From: an uncultured Gammaproteobacteria bacterium | GTDB taxonomy: Bacteria > Pseudomonadota > Gammaproteobacteria > Steroidobacterales > Foliamicaceae | DNA length: 64,000 nucleotides | Direction: 5' to 3' | Assembly (NCBI GenBank): GCA_951828235.1 | Contig: OX639965.1 | Location: 1,447,191 to 1,511,190 of the forward strand | Shown here: positions 28,332 through 37,915 of the stretch, piece by piece | Layout: every line of letters begins with the position of its first letter | Position numbering within the stretch: position 1 is the stretch's first letter | Program-made: the position numbers and the translations under genes | Notes under the pieces: model-generated | Database searches by the model: none | The model's input: the letters and a program-made list of their open reading frames with translations, nothing else | Told to the model about the DNA's origin: nothing

Positions 28332-30212
28332 GTGACGATCAGACCCAACAGCGAACAGGTCGAAGAGGGAACGCTGGTAAGGCGGGCGACCTATATGGTC
28401 TTCCTGCTGGGACTGTTGTCGCTGGTGCTGCTTGCCCGGCTCAGCTACCTGCAATTGACGCAATACGGCTATTACGCCGGGCAGGCCCTCGGCAACCAGG
28501 TGCAGGGCCGAAAGGTACCGCCCCGGCGCGGAATCATTCTCGACCGCAACGGCGAGGTGATCGTGGGCAACCAGGCCGGATTCCGGCTGATCCTGGTCCC
28601 GGAACAGGTCGATAATCTGACCGCCACGCTCGGACGCCTCGCGCAATCCGGAATTCTCAACCCGGAGGGCCAGTCCGAGCTGATTGATTTTTCGCGGGGC
28701 TCGCAGCCCTTTGAGGCCATCCCGATCAGAACCCGGCTGAGTGATGAACTGGTCGCCAGGTTTGCCGTTGTCCGCCACCGGTTCGCCGGCGTGGATATTG
28801 AAGGACTGCTCCTCAGGGAGTATCCGCTGGGCGCGGCCGGCGCTCACGGCCTGGGCTATGTGACCGCGGTAAGCGCCGAGGACAAGGAGCGACTGGACCC
28901 TGCTCAGTACGCAGGAATACCCCATATCGGCAAGACCGGCGTGGAGGGAAGTTACGAGGACTACCTGCGCGGTATGGCCGGCAGCGAAAGGGTGGTTACC
29001 AATGCGTACGGTCGGCCGCTGTCGCGCACGCGTGAACTGGAACCCGAACCGGGTGCCGACCTGTTCCTGTCGATTGACAGAAGTCTTCAGACGGAAGCGT
29101 ACGACGCCATGGATTCGCGTCGCGGCGCGGTAGTCGCGATCGATCCCAATGACGGCGGGGTTCTGGCCCTGGTCAGCAGTCCGGCGTTTGATCCCAACGA
29201 TTTCGTTTCCGGCATGAACCGGGACACCTTTGCCGAATTGAACCGCAATACCGACCGGCCCATGTTCAACCGGGCGGTGCGCGGCGCATATCCTCCCGGT
29301 TCGACCATCAAGCCCATGCTGGCGTTCTCCGCCCTGACTTCCGGCCACCGGGAAGCCGACCAGACCATCAATTGCTGGGGGAGCTTCCGGCTGCCCGGCA
29401 GCAGGCGCGTCTTTCGGGACTGGAAGCGCGAGGGTCATGGCGCGATGAACCTGCACGACGCCATCGCGCAGTCATGCGATGTGTACTTCTACCAGTTGGC
29501 GCATGACATAAACGTAGAGGGGCTGCACGACAGTCTCGTTCAATTCGGTTTCGGTACCCCGACGGGCGTGGATGTGGCCGGCGAGAGGGCCGGGATCGTG
29601 CCTTCCAGGGCCTGGAAACGCGCCAATTTCAGCGACCCCGCGCAGCAGCGCTGGTTTCCCGGCGACACCGTGGTCGCAGGCATAGGGCAGGGATACCTCA
29701 CGGTCACGCCACTGCAGCTCGCCCAGGCCGTCGCGCAGCTTGCGATGCGGGGCCGGCGCTACAAGCCCCGGCTGGTCGAGGCCATCCGGGACCCGTTAGG
29801 CGGCAACCTGGTGCGGATGCCGCCGGTACAGACCGGCACGCTTGCCCCGGAAGCGGCGGAGCACTGGCGAACGGTCGTCGATTCCATGGTTGCCGTAGTG
29901 CACGGCCCGCGCGGAACGGCCAGGGCGACGGGCGCAGGGCTGGACTTCCGCATAGCGGGGAAAACCGGAACGTCGCAGGTGACAGCATTGCCGCAGGACG
30001 ACACGCAGGTCCCCGAGGAGGTCGAGGAACGGTTCCGGGATCATTCGCTGTTCGTGGCCTTCGCCCCGGTTCACGAACCCGTCATCGCGCTTGCGGTGAT
30101 TGTGGAGAACGGCGGCTCGGGGTCCGGCGCGGCCGCTGAGGTGGCCAGCCGCCTCCTGGATACCTATCTCGCGGGCAATGCGCCGCCCGATCGGGTTGCG
30201 CAGGCGCAATGA
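28332..30212 (+). CDS. mrdA: Penicillin-binding protein 2 (transpeptidase)
   Basis: This 626-residue class B PBP cross-links peptidoglycan during elongation. After a short cytoplasmic tail and one membrane anchor (~18-38, MVFLLGLLSLVLLARLSYL), the pedestal domain includes PRRGIILDRNGEVIV. The transpeptidase domain carries SxxK in YPPGSTIKPMLA, SxD in AQSCDVYFYQ and KTG in AGKTGTSQV. The start is GTG. Its C-terminus overlaps rodA by 4 bases. Confidence 0.95.
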   Translation: MTIRPNSEQVEEGTLVRRATYMVFLLGLLSLVLLARLSYLQLTQYGYYAGQALGNQVQGRKVPPRRGIILDRNGEVIVGNQAGFRLILVPEQVDNLTATLGRLAQSGILNPEGQSELIDFSRGSQPFEAIPIRTRLSDELVARFAVVRHRFAGVDIEGLLLREYPLGAAGAHGLGYVTAVSAEDKERLDPAQYAGIPHIGKTGVEGSYEDYLRGMAGSERVVTNAYGRPLSRTRELEPEPGADLFLSIDRSLQTEAYDAMDSRRGAVVAIDPNDGGVLALVSSPAFDPNDFVSGMNRDTFAELNRNTDRPMFNRAVRGAYPPGSTIKPMLAFSALTSGHREADQTINCWGSFRLPGSRRVFRDWKREGHGAMNLHDAIAQSCDVYFYQLAHDINVEGLHDSLVQFGFGTPTGVDVAGERAGIVPSRAWKRANFSDPAQQRWFPGDTVVAGIGQGYLTVTPLQLAQAVAQLAMRGRRYKPRLVEAIRDPLGGNLVRMPPVQTGTLAPEAAEHWRTVVDSMVAVVHGPRGTARATGAGLDFRIAGKTGTSQVTALPQDDTQVPEEVEERFRDHSLFVAFAPVHEPVIALAVIVENGGSGSGAAAEVASRLLDTYLAGNAPPDRVAQAQ

Positions 30213-31318
30213 ACACACTGGAAGCGACTGGTCAGGGCATGGGCGTGCTGCAGCGCCTGAAGCTGGACGGCTGGCTGCTGGTCTGGCTCATGCTGCTGAT
30301 CTCGGCCGGGCTGGCGGTTCTGTACAGTGCATCCGGCGGCAGCGGGGACGTCGTGCTTTTCCAGGTTTCGCGCCTGCTGATCGGACTCGGGCTGATGCTG
30401 GTTCTCGCCCAGATCACTCCCCGGTTCATGGCCCGCGCCGCACCCTGGGCGTACGGCACGGTACTCATCCTTCTGGTCCTGGTACTGCTGGTGGGCGAGG
30501 AAGGAGGCGGGGCCCGCCGCTGGCTGGACCTCGGGATACGCTTTCAGCCGTCCGAGTTTGCCAAGCTGGCGGCGCCGCTGATGCTGGCTCATTTCTTCCA
30601 CAGCTCGCGCGACCGCCCCGGCTTTCTGAAGACCCTGGCGGCGCTGGCGCTGATCGTGGCGCCCGTCATTCTGGTTACTCAACAGCCCGACCTGGGAACC
30701 GCGGTGGTGATCGGCTGTTTCGGCTTCATCGCCCTGCTTCTGGCCGGAATCAACCGCAAGTTCATATATGGCGGCGCAACACTCCTCTTCCTCGCGATTC
30801 CGGCCCTGTGGGTCAGTTTGCGCGATTACCAGCGCCAGCGAATCCTGAGTCTGCTGAATCCGGAATCCGACCCCCTGGGCGCCGGCTATCACATCATTCA
30901 GTCGAAGATCGCCATCGGCTCGGGCGGCGCCTTCGGCAAGGGCTATATGCAGAGCAGCCAGGCGCAGTTCGGATTTCTTCCGGAACCCACCACCGACTTC
31001 ATTTTTTCGGTAATCAGCGAGGAATTCGGGTTTGTCGGCGTGGTCGTGGCGATGCTGCTGTTCATCGCCGTTGCCGTGCGCATGCTGCAGATTGCGCTGG
31101 CCGCCCAGGGACGCTTCTCCCGGATCCTGGCGGCCAGCCTGGCGATCGGGTTCTTCTTCAGTTTTGCGCTGAACGCGGCCATGACGACCGGGCTTCTGCC
31201 GGTGGTAGGATTGCCGCTGCCGCTTATCAGCGTGGCCGGAAGCGCCAATGTGACTTTCCTGGCCGGCTTCGGTATCCTCATGGCCATTCGTTCCGATCGA
31301 CGCTATCTAGCCCGTTAG
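30209..31318 (+). CDS. rodA: RodA glycosyltransferase (SEDS family)
   Basis: This 369-residue integral membrane protein with about ten helices polymerises lipid II as PBP2's partner. SEDS signatures visible are GGARRWLDLGIRFQPSEFAK, the catalytic-loop region FGFLPEPTTDFIFSVISEEF and the ending GLPLPLISVAGSANVTFLAG. The usual serine-rich motif GGS is here AGS. The ATG overlaps the mrdA stop (ATGA). mltB begins directly at the next base. Confidence 0.95.
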   Translation: MNTLEATGQGMGVLQRLKLDGWLLVWLMLLISAGLAVLYSASGGSGDVVLFQVSRLLIGLGLMLVLAQITPRFMARAAPWAYGTVLILLVLVLLVGEEGGGARRWLDLGIRFQPSEFAKLAAPLMLAHFFHSSRDRPGFLKTLAALALIVAPVILVTQQPDLGTAVVIGCFGFIALLLAGINRKFIYGGATLLFLAIPALWVSLRDYQRQRILSLLNPESDPLGAGYHIIQSKIAIGSGGAFGKGYMQSSQAQFGFLPEPTTDFIFSVISEEFGFVGVVVAMLLFIAVAVRMLQIALAAQGRFSRILAASLAIGFFFSFALNAAMTTGLLPVVGLPLPLISVAGSANVTFLAGFGILMAIRSDRRYLAR

Positions 31319-32311
31319 GTGTTGCGCAAATTCTTCCTTCTTGCCGCCGTGTTCGCGCCGTTCGCGCCGTTCGCGCCGTTCGCGGCGGGCGCCATGGACC
31401 TGGACGACCCCGCAATCAGCGCGTTCATCGACGAAGTCGTGCGCGATGAGGGACTGGACCGGGACGATGCCAACCAACTGCTGGCATCCGCGCAGTTCCG
31501 TCCCGAAGTGATCGAAGCCATGAGCCGCGCTCCGGAGCGCACGGTGGAATGGCGTGATTACCGGGCGATATTCATGGACTCAGGAAGGATTTCCTCGGGC
31601 AAGGCCTTCTCACGGCTGCATTCCGAGTCGCTGGCGCAAGTCGAGAGCGATACCGGCGTCCCGGCCTCCGTAGTGCTGGGCATTCTCGGGGTGGAGACCC
31701 GCTATGGGCGGATCACCGGCAGACACCTGGTGCTGGACTCGCTGGCCACGCTGGCGTTCCATCACCCCCGGCGCGGTGATTTCTTCCGCCGGGAATTGAA
31801 GGACTTTCTGGCGCTGCACAACGAGGATACACTCGACGCGGCCCAGGTCATGGGGTCCTACGCGGGCGCCATGGGGCGCGCCCAGTTCATACCATCGAGC
31901 TACCGCCGCTATGCGGTCGATGGTGACGGCGACGGCAGGCGCGACCTGTTCTCCAACTGGCGCGACGTGCTCAGCAGCGTGGCCGGCTACCTGAGCGACC
32001 ATGGCTGGCGCCGCGGCGGGCGCGTGGCGATGCCCGCGGTCCTTGCCGAGAGCAGCACGGCCAGCCCGCAGGAGCGGGGCCTGTCTCCGCCCACCACGCT
32101 GGGCGCCCTGCGATCGGCCGGCGTCCTCTTTGACGGCGACCTGCCGGATGAGACCCCTGCCGGCCTCTTGCTGATGCAGGGCGCCGCCGGTCCCGAGTAC
32201 TGGCTGGCGCTGCCGAACTTCTACGTGATCACGCGCTACAACCGCAGCTATATGTACGCCCTGGTCGTGCACCAGCTCGGACAGGCCATCATCACCACGG
32301 ACACCGGATGA
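31319..32311 (+). CDS. mltB: Membrane-bound lytic transglycosylase B family
   Basis: This 330-residue muramidase cuts glycan strands without water, forming 1,6-anhydro ends. The catalytic glutamate lies in GILGVETRYGRITGRH, followed by GSYAGAMGRAQFIPSSYRRY and the DVLSSVAGYLSDHGWRRGG segment. The signal peptide contains four 9-base repeats (FAPFAPFAPFA). There is no lipobox cysteine, so this form may be periplasmic and soluble. The GTG start abuts the rodA stop without a gap. Confidence 0.93.
   Translation: MLRKFFLLAAVFAPFAPFAPFAAGAMDLDDPAISAFIDEVVRDEGLDRDDANQLLASAQFRPEVIEAMSRAPERTVEWRDYRAIFMDSGRISSGKAFSRLHSESLAQVESDTGVPASVVLGILGVETRYGRITGRHLVLDSLATLAFHHPRRGDFFRRELKDFLALHNEDTLDAAQVMGSYAGAMGRAQFIPSSYRRYAVDGDGDGRRDLFSNWRDVLSSVAGYLSDHGWRRGGRVAMPAVLAESSTASPQERGLSPPTTLGALRSAGVLFDGDLPDETPAGLLLMQGAAGPEYWLALPNFYVITRYNRSYMYALVVHQLGQAIITTDTG
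31351..31386 (+). repeat. Four tandem 9-base units in the mltB signal peptide
   Basis: The unit GTTCGCGCC occurs three times and then GTTCGCGGC once, head to tail. Each adds three residues (Phe-Ala-Pro type) to the hydrophobic core of the signal peptide. Unit loss or gain keeps the frame. Confidence 0.9.
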
Positions 32312-33048
32312 CGCGAATAGCGTCGGTGCTGCTCCTTACGGGCTGCATGATTCTTGCACCCGGGTGTTCGGCAATCAGAGACATGGTGGGCGTGCCCTGG
32401 GGCGGTTCGTCCGGCGGCCGTCCCGGACAGGACTGCTACGACCAGTTCGGGCAGACCTATTGCCCGCTGGTCTCGGCCGAAGGGTTCGTGGAAACCGGGA
32501 TCGCATCCTGGTACGGCGAGGACTTTCACGGCAAGCCCACCGCCATGGGCGAGCCTTACAACATGTACGCCATGACCGCCGCGCACAAGACGCTGCCGCT
32601 GCCGACCCGCGTGCGGGTAACCAATCTTGAGAACGGCCGCAGCGCCGAGCTGCGGGTAAACGACCGCGGCCCCTTCGTGGGCGACCGGGTGATTGATCTT
32701 TCGTACAACGCCGCAAGGGAACTGGGCGTTTATCGGCGCGGGACGGCCAGGGTCCGCATCGAGGCGCTGGAGGCGGGCGGTTCGCCGGAGCCCTCGCCGG
32801 CGGCGGGCGCCTATGCTTACCTGCAGACCGGCGCGTTCGCCTACCGTGAGAATGCCGCGAAGCTCTATAACCGGATCCGGGAGGCGGGGATTTCGGGAGT
32901 GTATCTGCGCCGCAAGGGTAATGGCGTGTATGCCGTGTGGGTGGGTCCGCTGGACAATGCAAGGCACATGACCCGGCTCAAGCGGCAATTGGCGAACATC
33001 GGCATTTCCCGGACCGTCAGGGTGCAGGGTGTTGCGCCGCCCGGCTGA
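32308..33048 (+). CDS. rlpA: Septal-ring lytic transglycosylase RlpA, lipoprotein
   Basis: A 246-residue outer-membrane lipoprotein that acts on glycan strands lacking stem peptides. It has a lipobox ILAPGC at residue ~20, a double-psi beta-barrel domain (GIASWYGEDFHGKPTAMGEP, later RVNDRGPFVGDRVIDLSYNA) and a C-terminal SPOR domain (residues ~165-240, YLQTGAFAYRENAAKLYNRI). The ATG overlaps the mltB stop. It lies in the same run as the other wall genes. Confidence 0.95.
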   Translation: MTRIASVLLLTGCMILAPGCSAIRDMVGVPWGGSSGGRPGQDCYDQFGQTYCPLVSAEGFVETGIASWYGEDFHGKPTAMGEPYNMYAMTAAHKTLPLPTRVRVTNLENGRSAELRVNDRGPFVGDRVIDLSYNAARELGVYRRGTARVRIEALEAGGSPEPSPAAGAYAYLQTGAFAYRENAAKLYNRIREAGISGVYLRRKGNGVYAVWVGPLDNARHMTRLKRQLANIGISRTVRVQGVAPPG

Positions 33049-33098
33049 AATCTGCGGCCCGACATCGCGAGTACGTTTAGACGAGATTGAGAAGAAAC

Positions 33099-34268
33099 AT
33101 GATCAGGAATTCAACGAGAAGGTCCGGCACGCGTGCCATCCTGCTCGCGGCTGCCCTTGCCGCGGGCACCGCCGCAGCCCAGACGCCGCGGCCGGTCGCC
33201 GAGCTGCCCGCTCCGCCTGCCCTGAACGTATCCTCCTTCGTGCTCATGGAGCAGGAAACGGGGACCATCCTGGCCTCGCTCGAGCCGGACCTGAGGGTCG
33301 AACCGGCGAGCATTACCAAGATCATGAGCGCCTACGCCGTGTTCGAGGCCCTTGCCGCGGGTGAAGCGTCCTTCCACGAAGAGGCGGTCATTAGCGAGAA
33401 GGCCTGGCGGATGCAGGGATCGAGGACCTTCCTCGACCTGAACAGCCGGGTCAGCGTGGAGAACCTGCTGCTGGGGATGATCGTGCAGTCGGGCAACGAC
33501 GCCAGCGTTGCGCTGGCCGAGCACCTGGCCGGCGCCGAGGAGGATTTTACGATCCTGATGAACGCGATCGCCCAACGCCTGGGGATGACAGGCACGAATT
33601 TCGAGAATTCCACCGGCTGGCCCGGCGAGAACCATTACACCACCGCCATGGATACGGCGATCCTGACGCGCGCCATGATTCAGGACTATCCGACGCTGTA
33701 CGGCATGCACGCCCTGCGCGAGTTCACCTGGAACGGCATCAGGCAACCGAACCGCAATACACTGCTTGCCCGTGACGCAACGGTGGACGGCGTAAAGACC
33801 GGGCATACCGAGTCGGCGGGCTATTGCCTGGTGGCCTCGGCGGTGCGCGACGAGATGCGCCTGATCGCGGTGGTCATGGGCGCGGCCAGCGAGTCGCAAC
33901 GCGTCCAGGATGCCTTGCGGCTTTTGAGCTACGGGTTCCGCTATTTCGAGACCCGCACGCTGCTCCAGGCCGGCGCCGACTTCGGGTCGGCGCGCGTCTG
34001 GAAGGGAGAGGATACCGTCGTCGGCCTGACAGTTCAGGACGATGTGGTCATGACCCTGCCCAAGCGCGCAAGTGAGCGGATTGAGACCAGGGTTGTTATC
34101 GACGAGCCCCTGATCGCGCCGCTCGAGGCTGGTCAGCGGGTCGGGAAGATCGCTCTGATCCAAGATGGCGAGACCATTGCGGAGCTGGAGCTGGTGCCCG
34201 AACGCGCCGTGCCGTCCGGGGGGTTGTGGCAGCGAACCCGGGACTCCGTCCTTTTGTGGTTCGAGTAA
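33099..34268 (+). CDS. dacA: D-alanyl-D-alanine carboxypeptidase (PBP5/6 type)
   Basis: This 389-residue low-molecular-weight PBP trims the terminal D-Ala of stem peptides in the periplasm. Signal peptide residues are ~1-32 (ILLAAALAAGTAAAQ). Active-site motifs are SxxK in PASITKIMSAY, SxN in VQSGNDASVAL and KTG in VDGVKTGHTESAG. The C-terminal domain ends in a short helix (GGLWQRTRDSVLLWFE) that anchors to the membrane. The start is ATG 33099 (GAGAAG upstream), not the TTG at 33087. Confidence 0.95.
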   Translation: MIRNSTRRSGTRAILLAAALAAGTAAAQTPRPVAELPAPPALNVSSFVLMEQETGTILASLEPDLRVEPASITKIMSAYAVFEALAAGEASFHEEAVISEKAWRMQGSRTFLDLNSRVSVENLLLGMIVQSGNDASVALAEHLAGAEEDFTILMNAIAQRLGMTGTNFENSTGWPGENHYTTAMDTAILTRAMIQDYPTLYGMHALREFTWNGIRQPNRNTLLARDATVDGVKTGHTESAGYCLVASAVRDEMRLIAVVMGAASESQRVQDALRLLSYGFRYFETRTLLQAGADFGSARVWKGEDTVVGLTVQDDVVMTLPKRASERIETRVVIDEPLIAPLEAGQRVGKIALIQDGETIAELELVPERAVPSGGLWQRTRDSVLLWFE

Positions 34269-34942
34269 GCGAGACGGACTCCGCCTGCATCAGGTCGCTG
34301 GGGCGCCTGCCCTGGCGTGAGGCCGTTGAGCGCATGCAGCGGTTTACCGGCGAGCGGGACGAGGCGGTGCGCGACGAGATCTGGTTTTGCGAACACCCGC
34401 CGGTCTTCACCCTGGGCGTCAAGACCCGGCCCTCGCATATCCTCGATCCCGGCGACATTCCGGTGGAGCAGTCGGACCGCGGCGGGCAGGTCACCTACCA
34501 CGGCCCGGGTCAATTGATGGTGTACCCGCTGCTGTCCCTGCGCCGAGCCGGACTCGGGCCCAGGAGCCTGGTCTGCGCATTGGAAGAGTCCGTGATCGAT
34601 TGCGCCGCGGCGCATGAAATAGAGGCATCCCGCCGGCCCGGCGCGCCCGGCGTATACGTGGACGGGGCCAAGCTGGCCGCCATCGGCCTGCGCATCCGGC
34701 GCGGATGCTCCTATCACGGCATGGCCGTGAATGTCTGCGCCGACCTGGGCCCGTTCTCGCGGATCAATCCCTGCGGCTTCGAGGGCCTTGACGCGGTCAA
34801 TTTCGCAAGCCTGGGCGGCCCCGACAATCTCGCCGACGCGGCCGCCGAACTGCAGCCTTTCCTATTGTCCCGCCTCTACCCTTCGGGCGGGCGGCGCCGG
34901 ATGGCATCCAGTCGTTCGACGGTGCCGGCGTCCGCCCAGTAG
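34226..34942 (+). CDS. lipB: Octanoyl-[acyl-carrier-protein] transferase
   Basis: This ~238-residue enzyme moves octanoate from ACP to lipoyl domains. The acyl-enzyme cysteine is in RINPCGFEG, with the lysine partner in GAKLAAIGLRI and RGGQVTYHGPGQL as signature. The GTG at 34226 gives a 43-base overlap with dacA; a second GTG at 34256 (VVRVSETDS) would leave 13 bases. The last ~20 residues (GGRRRMASSRSTVPASAQ) are beyond the usual end, and they overlap murU on the other strand by 67 bases. Confidence 0.93.
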   Translation: MAANPGLRPFVVRVSETDSACIRSLGRLPWREAVERMQRFTGERDEAVRDEIWFCEHPPVFTLGVKTRPSHILDPGDIPVEQSDRGGQVTYHGPGQLMVYPLLSLRRAGLGPRSLVCALEESVIDCAAAHEIEASRRPGAPGVYVDGAKLAAIGLRIRRGCSYHGMAVNVCADLGPFSRINPCGFEGLDAVNFASLGGPDNLADAAAELQPFLLSRLYPSGGRRRMASSRSTVPASAQ

Positions 34943-35568
34943 CCTTCGTAAAGCGTACCTGCAACCCGCCCTTCGTGGGCGGCCGCGCGCAACAGGGGCG
35001 CGAGTCCGAAGCGTTCCTCCGTGGCGTCCCGGAACAGTTCCGGAGCCAGCACGCTCACGCCGGCGAAGGTGTAGCGTGGGCGGTCGTTGCCGACTCGCCC
35101 CGAGCGCAAGCGGAAGTCGCCGGCCGGGTGGTGCGCCGGGTTCGGGACCAGCATGAGCCAGGCGAGGTCCCCGGACCGGAAATTGCTCAACGCAAAAGGA
35201 AAATCGGTGCGCAGGTCGGCGTTGACTACCCAGAAGGGCTCCTCGCCAAGCAGGGGCAAGGCCCTCGCGATGCCGCCGCCCGTTTCCAGGGCCGAATCGC
35301 CTTCGTCGCTGTAGCGGATTCGCAGGCCATAGCCGGACCCGTCGCCGAGCCTGGCGCGGACCATTCCTCCGAGCCAGGAAAGATTGACCACCGCCTCCTC
35401 TACGCCCGCAGCGGACAGGGCCGTCAGCAGGTGTTCAATCAGCGCTCGCCCTTCAACTTCCATCAGCGCCTTGGGCAAGCGGTCGCTCAACGGCCGCAGA
35501 CGCTCGCCCCGGCCGGCCGCCAGAATCATCGCCCGCGCGGGCCGACCCTCGTTTCGCTTACTCGACAT
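34876..35568 (-). CDS. murU: N-acetylmuramate-1-phosphate uridylyltransferase (MurU) family
   Basis: This ~230-residue nucleotidyltransferase has the signature MILAAGRGERLRPLSDRLPK (G-x-G-x-R and the downstream lysine) and the metal aspartate in VVNADLRTDF. MurU makes UDP-MurNAc during wall recycling, and its usual position next to lptD supports this call over other sugar-1-P nucleotidyltransferases. The start at 35568 (MSSKRNEGRP) is preferred; the frame runs to 35658. The kinase partner gene amgK, normally adjacent, is absent. The 3' end overlaps lipB. Confidence 0.82.
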   Translation of the reverse strand: MSSKRNEGRPARAMILAAGRGERLRPLSDRLPKALMEVEGRALIEHLLTALSAAGVEEAVVNLSWLGGMVRARLGDGSGYGLRIRYSDEGDSALETGGGIARALPLLGEEPFWVVNADLRTDFPFALSNFRSGDLAWLMLVPNPAHHPAGDFRLRSGRVGNDRPRYTFAGVSVLAPELFRDATEERFGLAPLLRAAAHEGRVAGTLYEGYWADAGTVERLDAIRRRPPEG

Positions 35569-35716
35569 GGTTTTTCGCACGGCGATTTTCGCACGCTGAA
35601 AAACCCGGCACGGATCGCACAGGAAGCGGGCTTTTAGGTAAAGTGAGGATTTGTTCATGAGAGTTCCTCCGCAATCCGTCGTCGGGACAGCGCCGAGCGC
35701 AAGTGTTTTGTCCCAT

Positions 35717-35732
35717 GGGACGGCACACTAGG
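35717..35732 (+). repeat. GGGACRGCACACYAGG motif, copy 1
   Basis: GGGACGGCACACTAGG lies 8 bases before the GTG of lptD. Near-identical 16-mers occur at 53960 and 57571, also just upstream of plus-strand gene starts. Confidence 0.5.
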
Positions 35733-35740
35733 CCCCGCGC

Positions 35741-37915
35741 GTGCCGATTTCATTGCTCGCTCCGCTGGCCGCGGCCTGCATCGCGCCGGCCCAGCCGGGT
35801 ATCTGGGAGGAGCGGCCCGGCGCTGACCTGGCCTGCGAGATTGCCGCCCAGCGGTCCGAAACCACGGTCGGCCTGACCGCGGCGAACGGCATCCGCTGGG
35901 ACGTCGGAGACCGCGTCGAATTCCTGGGCAATGTGTCCGTTTGCATGGGCGACCACCGGCTGGACGTGGATACCGCCCGCCTGGTACAGAGCAGCAACCG
36001 CATCGAGTTCTCCGGCGACGTGGCCTATTCGGGGGAGTCGGTTCGGGTTCGGGCCGCGGACGCGATGCTCGACCTGAATCTGGACAGGCTCCGGTTCGGT
36101 TCGGCGGAGTACGCTCTGCGCGACAGCCTGGCGCGGGGTACTGCGGAGGAAATCCTTCTTGACGCGCAGCAGGACCTGGTGCGGATGGAGGAGGTCAGCT
36201 ACACCAGTTGCCTTCCGGGGCGCAACCACTGGGAACTGCGCGCCGGTTCCATAGAAGTGGAGCAGGAGAGCGGCTTCGGACAGGCGCGGAGTATCCGCCT
36301 GGAGCTCCTGAACGTGCCGATCCTGTACCTGCCTTCCCTGTCTTTCTCGGCCCGCGGCGCGCGCAAGTCGGGGTTCCTGGTGCCGGAGATCGGCAGTTCC
36401 AGCCGCCGGGGACTGGAACTGGACGCACCCTGGTACTGGAACATCGCACCGAACATGGACGCCACGTTCACGCCGCGCTACTTGTCGCGCCTTGGCTTTT
36501 TTGCAGGCGCCGAATACCGCTACCTCACGCGGAATTCATCAGGCCGGATCGAACTGGGCTACCTGCCCCAGGACAAGCTGCGCAACCGCCCGCGCTACGA
36601 CGTCAACATCGAGATGCAGACCGCCGTTTCGGACCGCTGGAGCGTGCGCGCCGATGGACGCTGGGTGTCCGACGATCTCTATATCGAGGATATCGGGCGG
36701 GGATTCTGGGAACAGGCCCAGACGCACCTGCGCCGGGAACTCGCGGCCACCTACAGCGGCGACCGGATCGATGCCCTGCTGCGGGTCACCGGACACCAGG
36801 TCGTGCATCCGGACGTAGACCGCCTGTTTCGCCCGCATGTGCGGCTGCCCGAGATTCGATTGCACGGCCGGTGGCCGGAACTGCTGCCGGGAGTGGATGC
36901 GCGCCTGTGGATGGAAACCGCGTGGTTCGAGCATTCGCAGCGAACGTCGGGCGCCCGGGTGCATTTCGAACCCGAGGTGGTCGCCCGCTACCGTGCGGGA
37001 CCGGTCGAGGTGAATCCGTCCCTGTCCATGATGGTGACCGGCTACCACGTGACCGAGCCCTTCCGCAGGGATGCCGACACGTATTATCGGGTGCTGCCGC
37101 TCGTGAGCGTGGACGCCCGCACCGGCCTCTGGCGACGCTTCGGTACGCAGCAGCTGGACGTGACGCTGCGGCCGCGCGCCATGCTGAGCATCGTTCCCAA
37201 CGTGAACCAGGACTACCTGCCGGTGTTCGACACCATCATTCCGGACTTCAACTACGTGCAGCTTTTTCGCCCCAACCGCTACCTCGGGTTCGACCGCGTG
37301 GGCGATTCGGTGCATTTGAGCGCGGGGGTTCAGGGCGTAATCCAGCGCAGTTCGGCAGGCCGGGAGCTGCTGCGCTTCACCCTGGGGCAGCGATACAACT
37401 TCCGCGGCCGCAAGGTCAGCCTGGAGGGGCTGAGTTCTCACGAGGACGCGGCCTCGGATTACATCGCCGAGTTCGCCTACGGCCTGGGCAGGGACTGGGA
37501 GGTGGATATGCGCTACCTGTGGGATGCGGAAATCGACAACGCCAGCCGTTCGGAGATTGCCGTGGTCTACAGGGAGGACCCGCGGCGGACCGTTCGCCTG
37601 GCCTACCGCAGCCGCTGGGCGCGAACCGAAACCATGGACCTGGCTTTCCGGTGGGCGGTCAATGACCGGTGGACGGCCGTTGGCCGCTACAACTACTCGT
37701 TTGGCGAAGACCTGGAGTTGGAACGCTACCTCGGATTCGAATACGAATCCTGCTGCATCAGCGTCGCGCTGCTGTGGCGCAGGCATGTCGAGCGGGACGC
37801 CACACTGGGCGGTGCGTCGGTCTATCTGCAGGTCACGCTGAAGGGCCTGACAAGCCTCGGCGGCGACGCCCGGGCGATGATCGAGCGTGGTATGCTCGGC
37901 TACCCCAGCCGATGA
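35741..37915 (+). CDS. lptD: LPS-assembly protein LptD
   Basis: This 724-residue outer-membrane beta-barrel inserts lipopolysaccharide into the outer leaflet with LptE. A short signal (VPISLLAPLAAACIAPAQ) leads into an N-terminal OstA jellyroll (residues ~45-170, RLVQSSNRIEFSGDVAYSG) and then the barrel. The disulfide cysteines are visible: early Cys in LACEIAA and SCLPG, and the adjacent pair near the C-terminus in EYESCCISV. An in-frame TAG just upstream forces the GTG at 35741 as start. It overlaps surA by 4 bases. Confidence 0.95.
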   Translation: MPISLLAPLAAACIAPAQPGIWEERPGADLACEIAAQRSETTVGLTAANGIRWDVGDRVEFLGNVSVCMGDHRLDVDTARLVQSSNRIEFSGDVAYSGESVRVRAADAMLDLNLDRLRFGSAEYALRDSLARGTAEEILLDAQQDLVRMEEVSYTSCLPGRNHWELRAGSIEVEQESGFGQARSIRLELLNVPILYLPSLSFSARGARKSGFLVPEIGSSSRRGLELDAPWYWNIAPNMDATFTPRYLSRLGFFAGAEYRYLTRNSSGRIELGYLPQDKLRNRPRYDVNIEMQTAVSDRWSVRADGRWVSDDLYIEDIGRGFWEQAQTHLRRELAATYSGDRIDALLRVTGHQVVHPDVDRLFRPHVRLPEIRLHGRWPELLPGVDARLWMETAWFEHSQRTSGARVHFEPEVVARYRAGPVEVNPSLSMMVTGYHVTEPFRRDADTYYRVLPLVSVDARTGLWRRFGTQQLDVTLRPRAMLSIVPNVNQDYLPVFDTIIPDFNYVQLFRPNRYLGFDRVGDSVHLSAGVQGVIQRSSAGRELLRFTLGQRYNFRGRKVSLEGLSSHEDAASDYIAEFAYGLGRDWEVDMRYLWDAEIDNASRSEIAVVYREDPRRTVRLAYRSRWARTETMDLAFRWAVNDRWTAVGRYNYSFGEDLELERYLGFEYESCCISVALLWRRHVERDATLGGASVYLQVTLKGLTSLGGDARAMIERGMLGYPSR

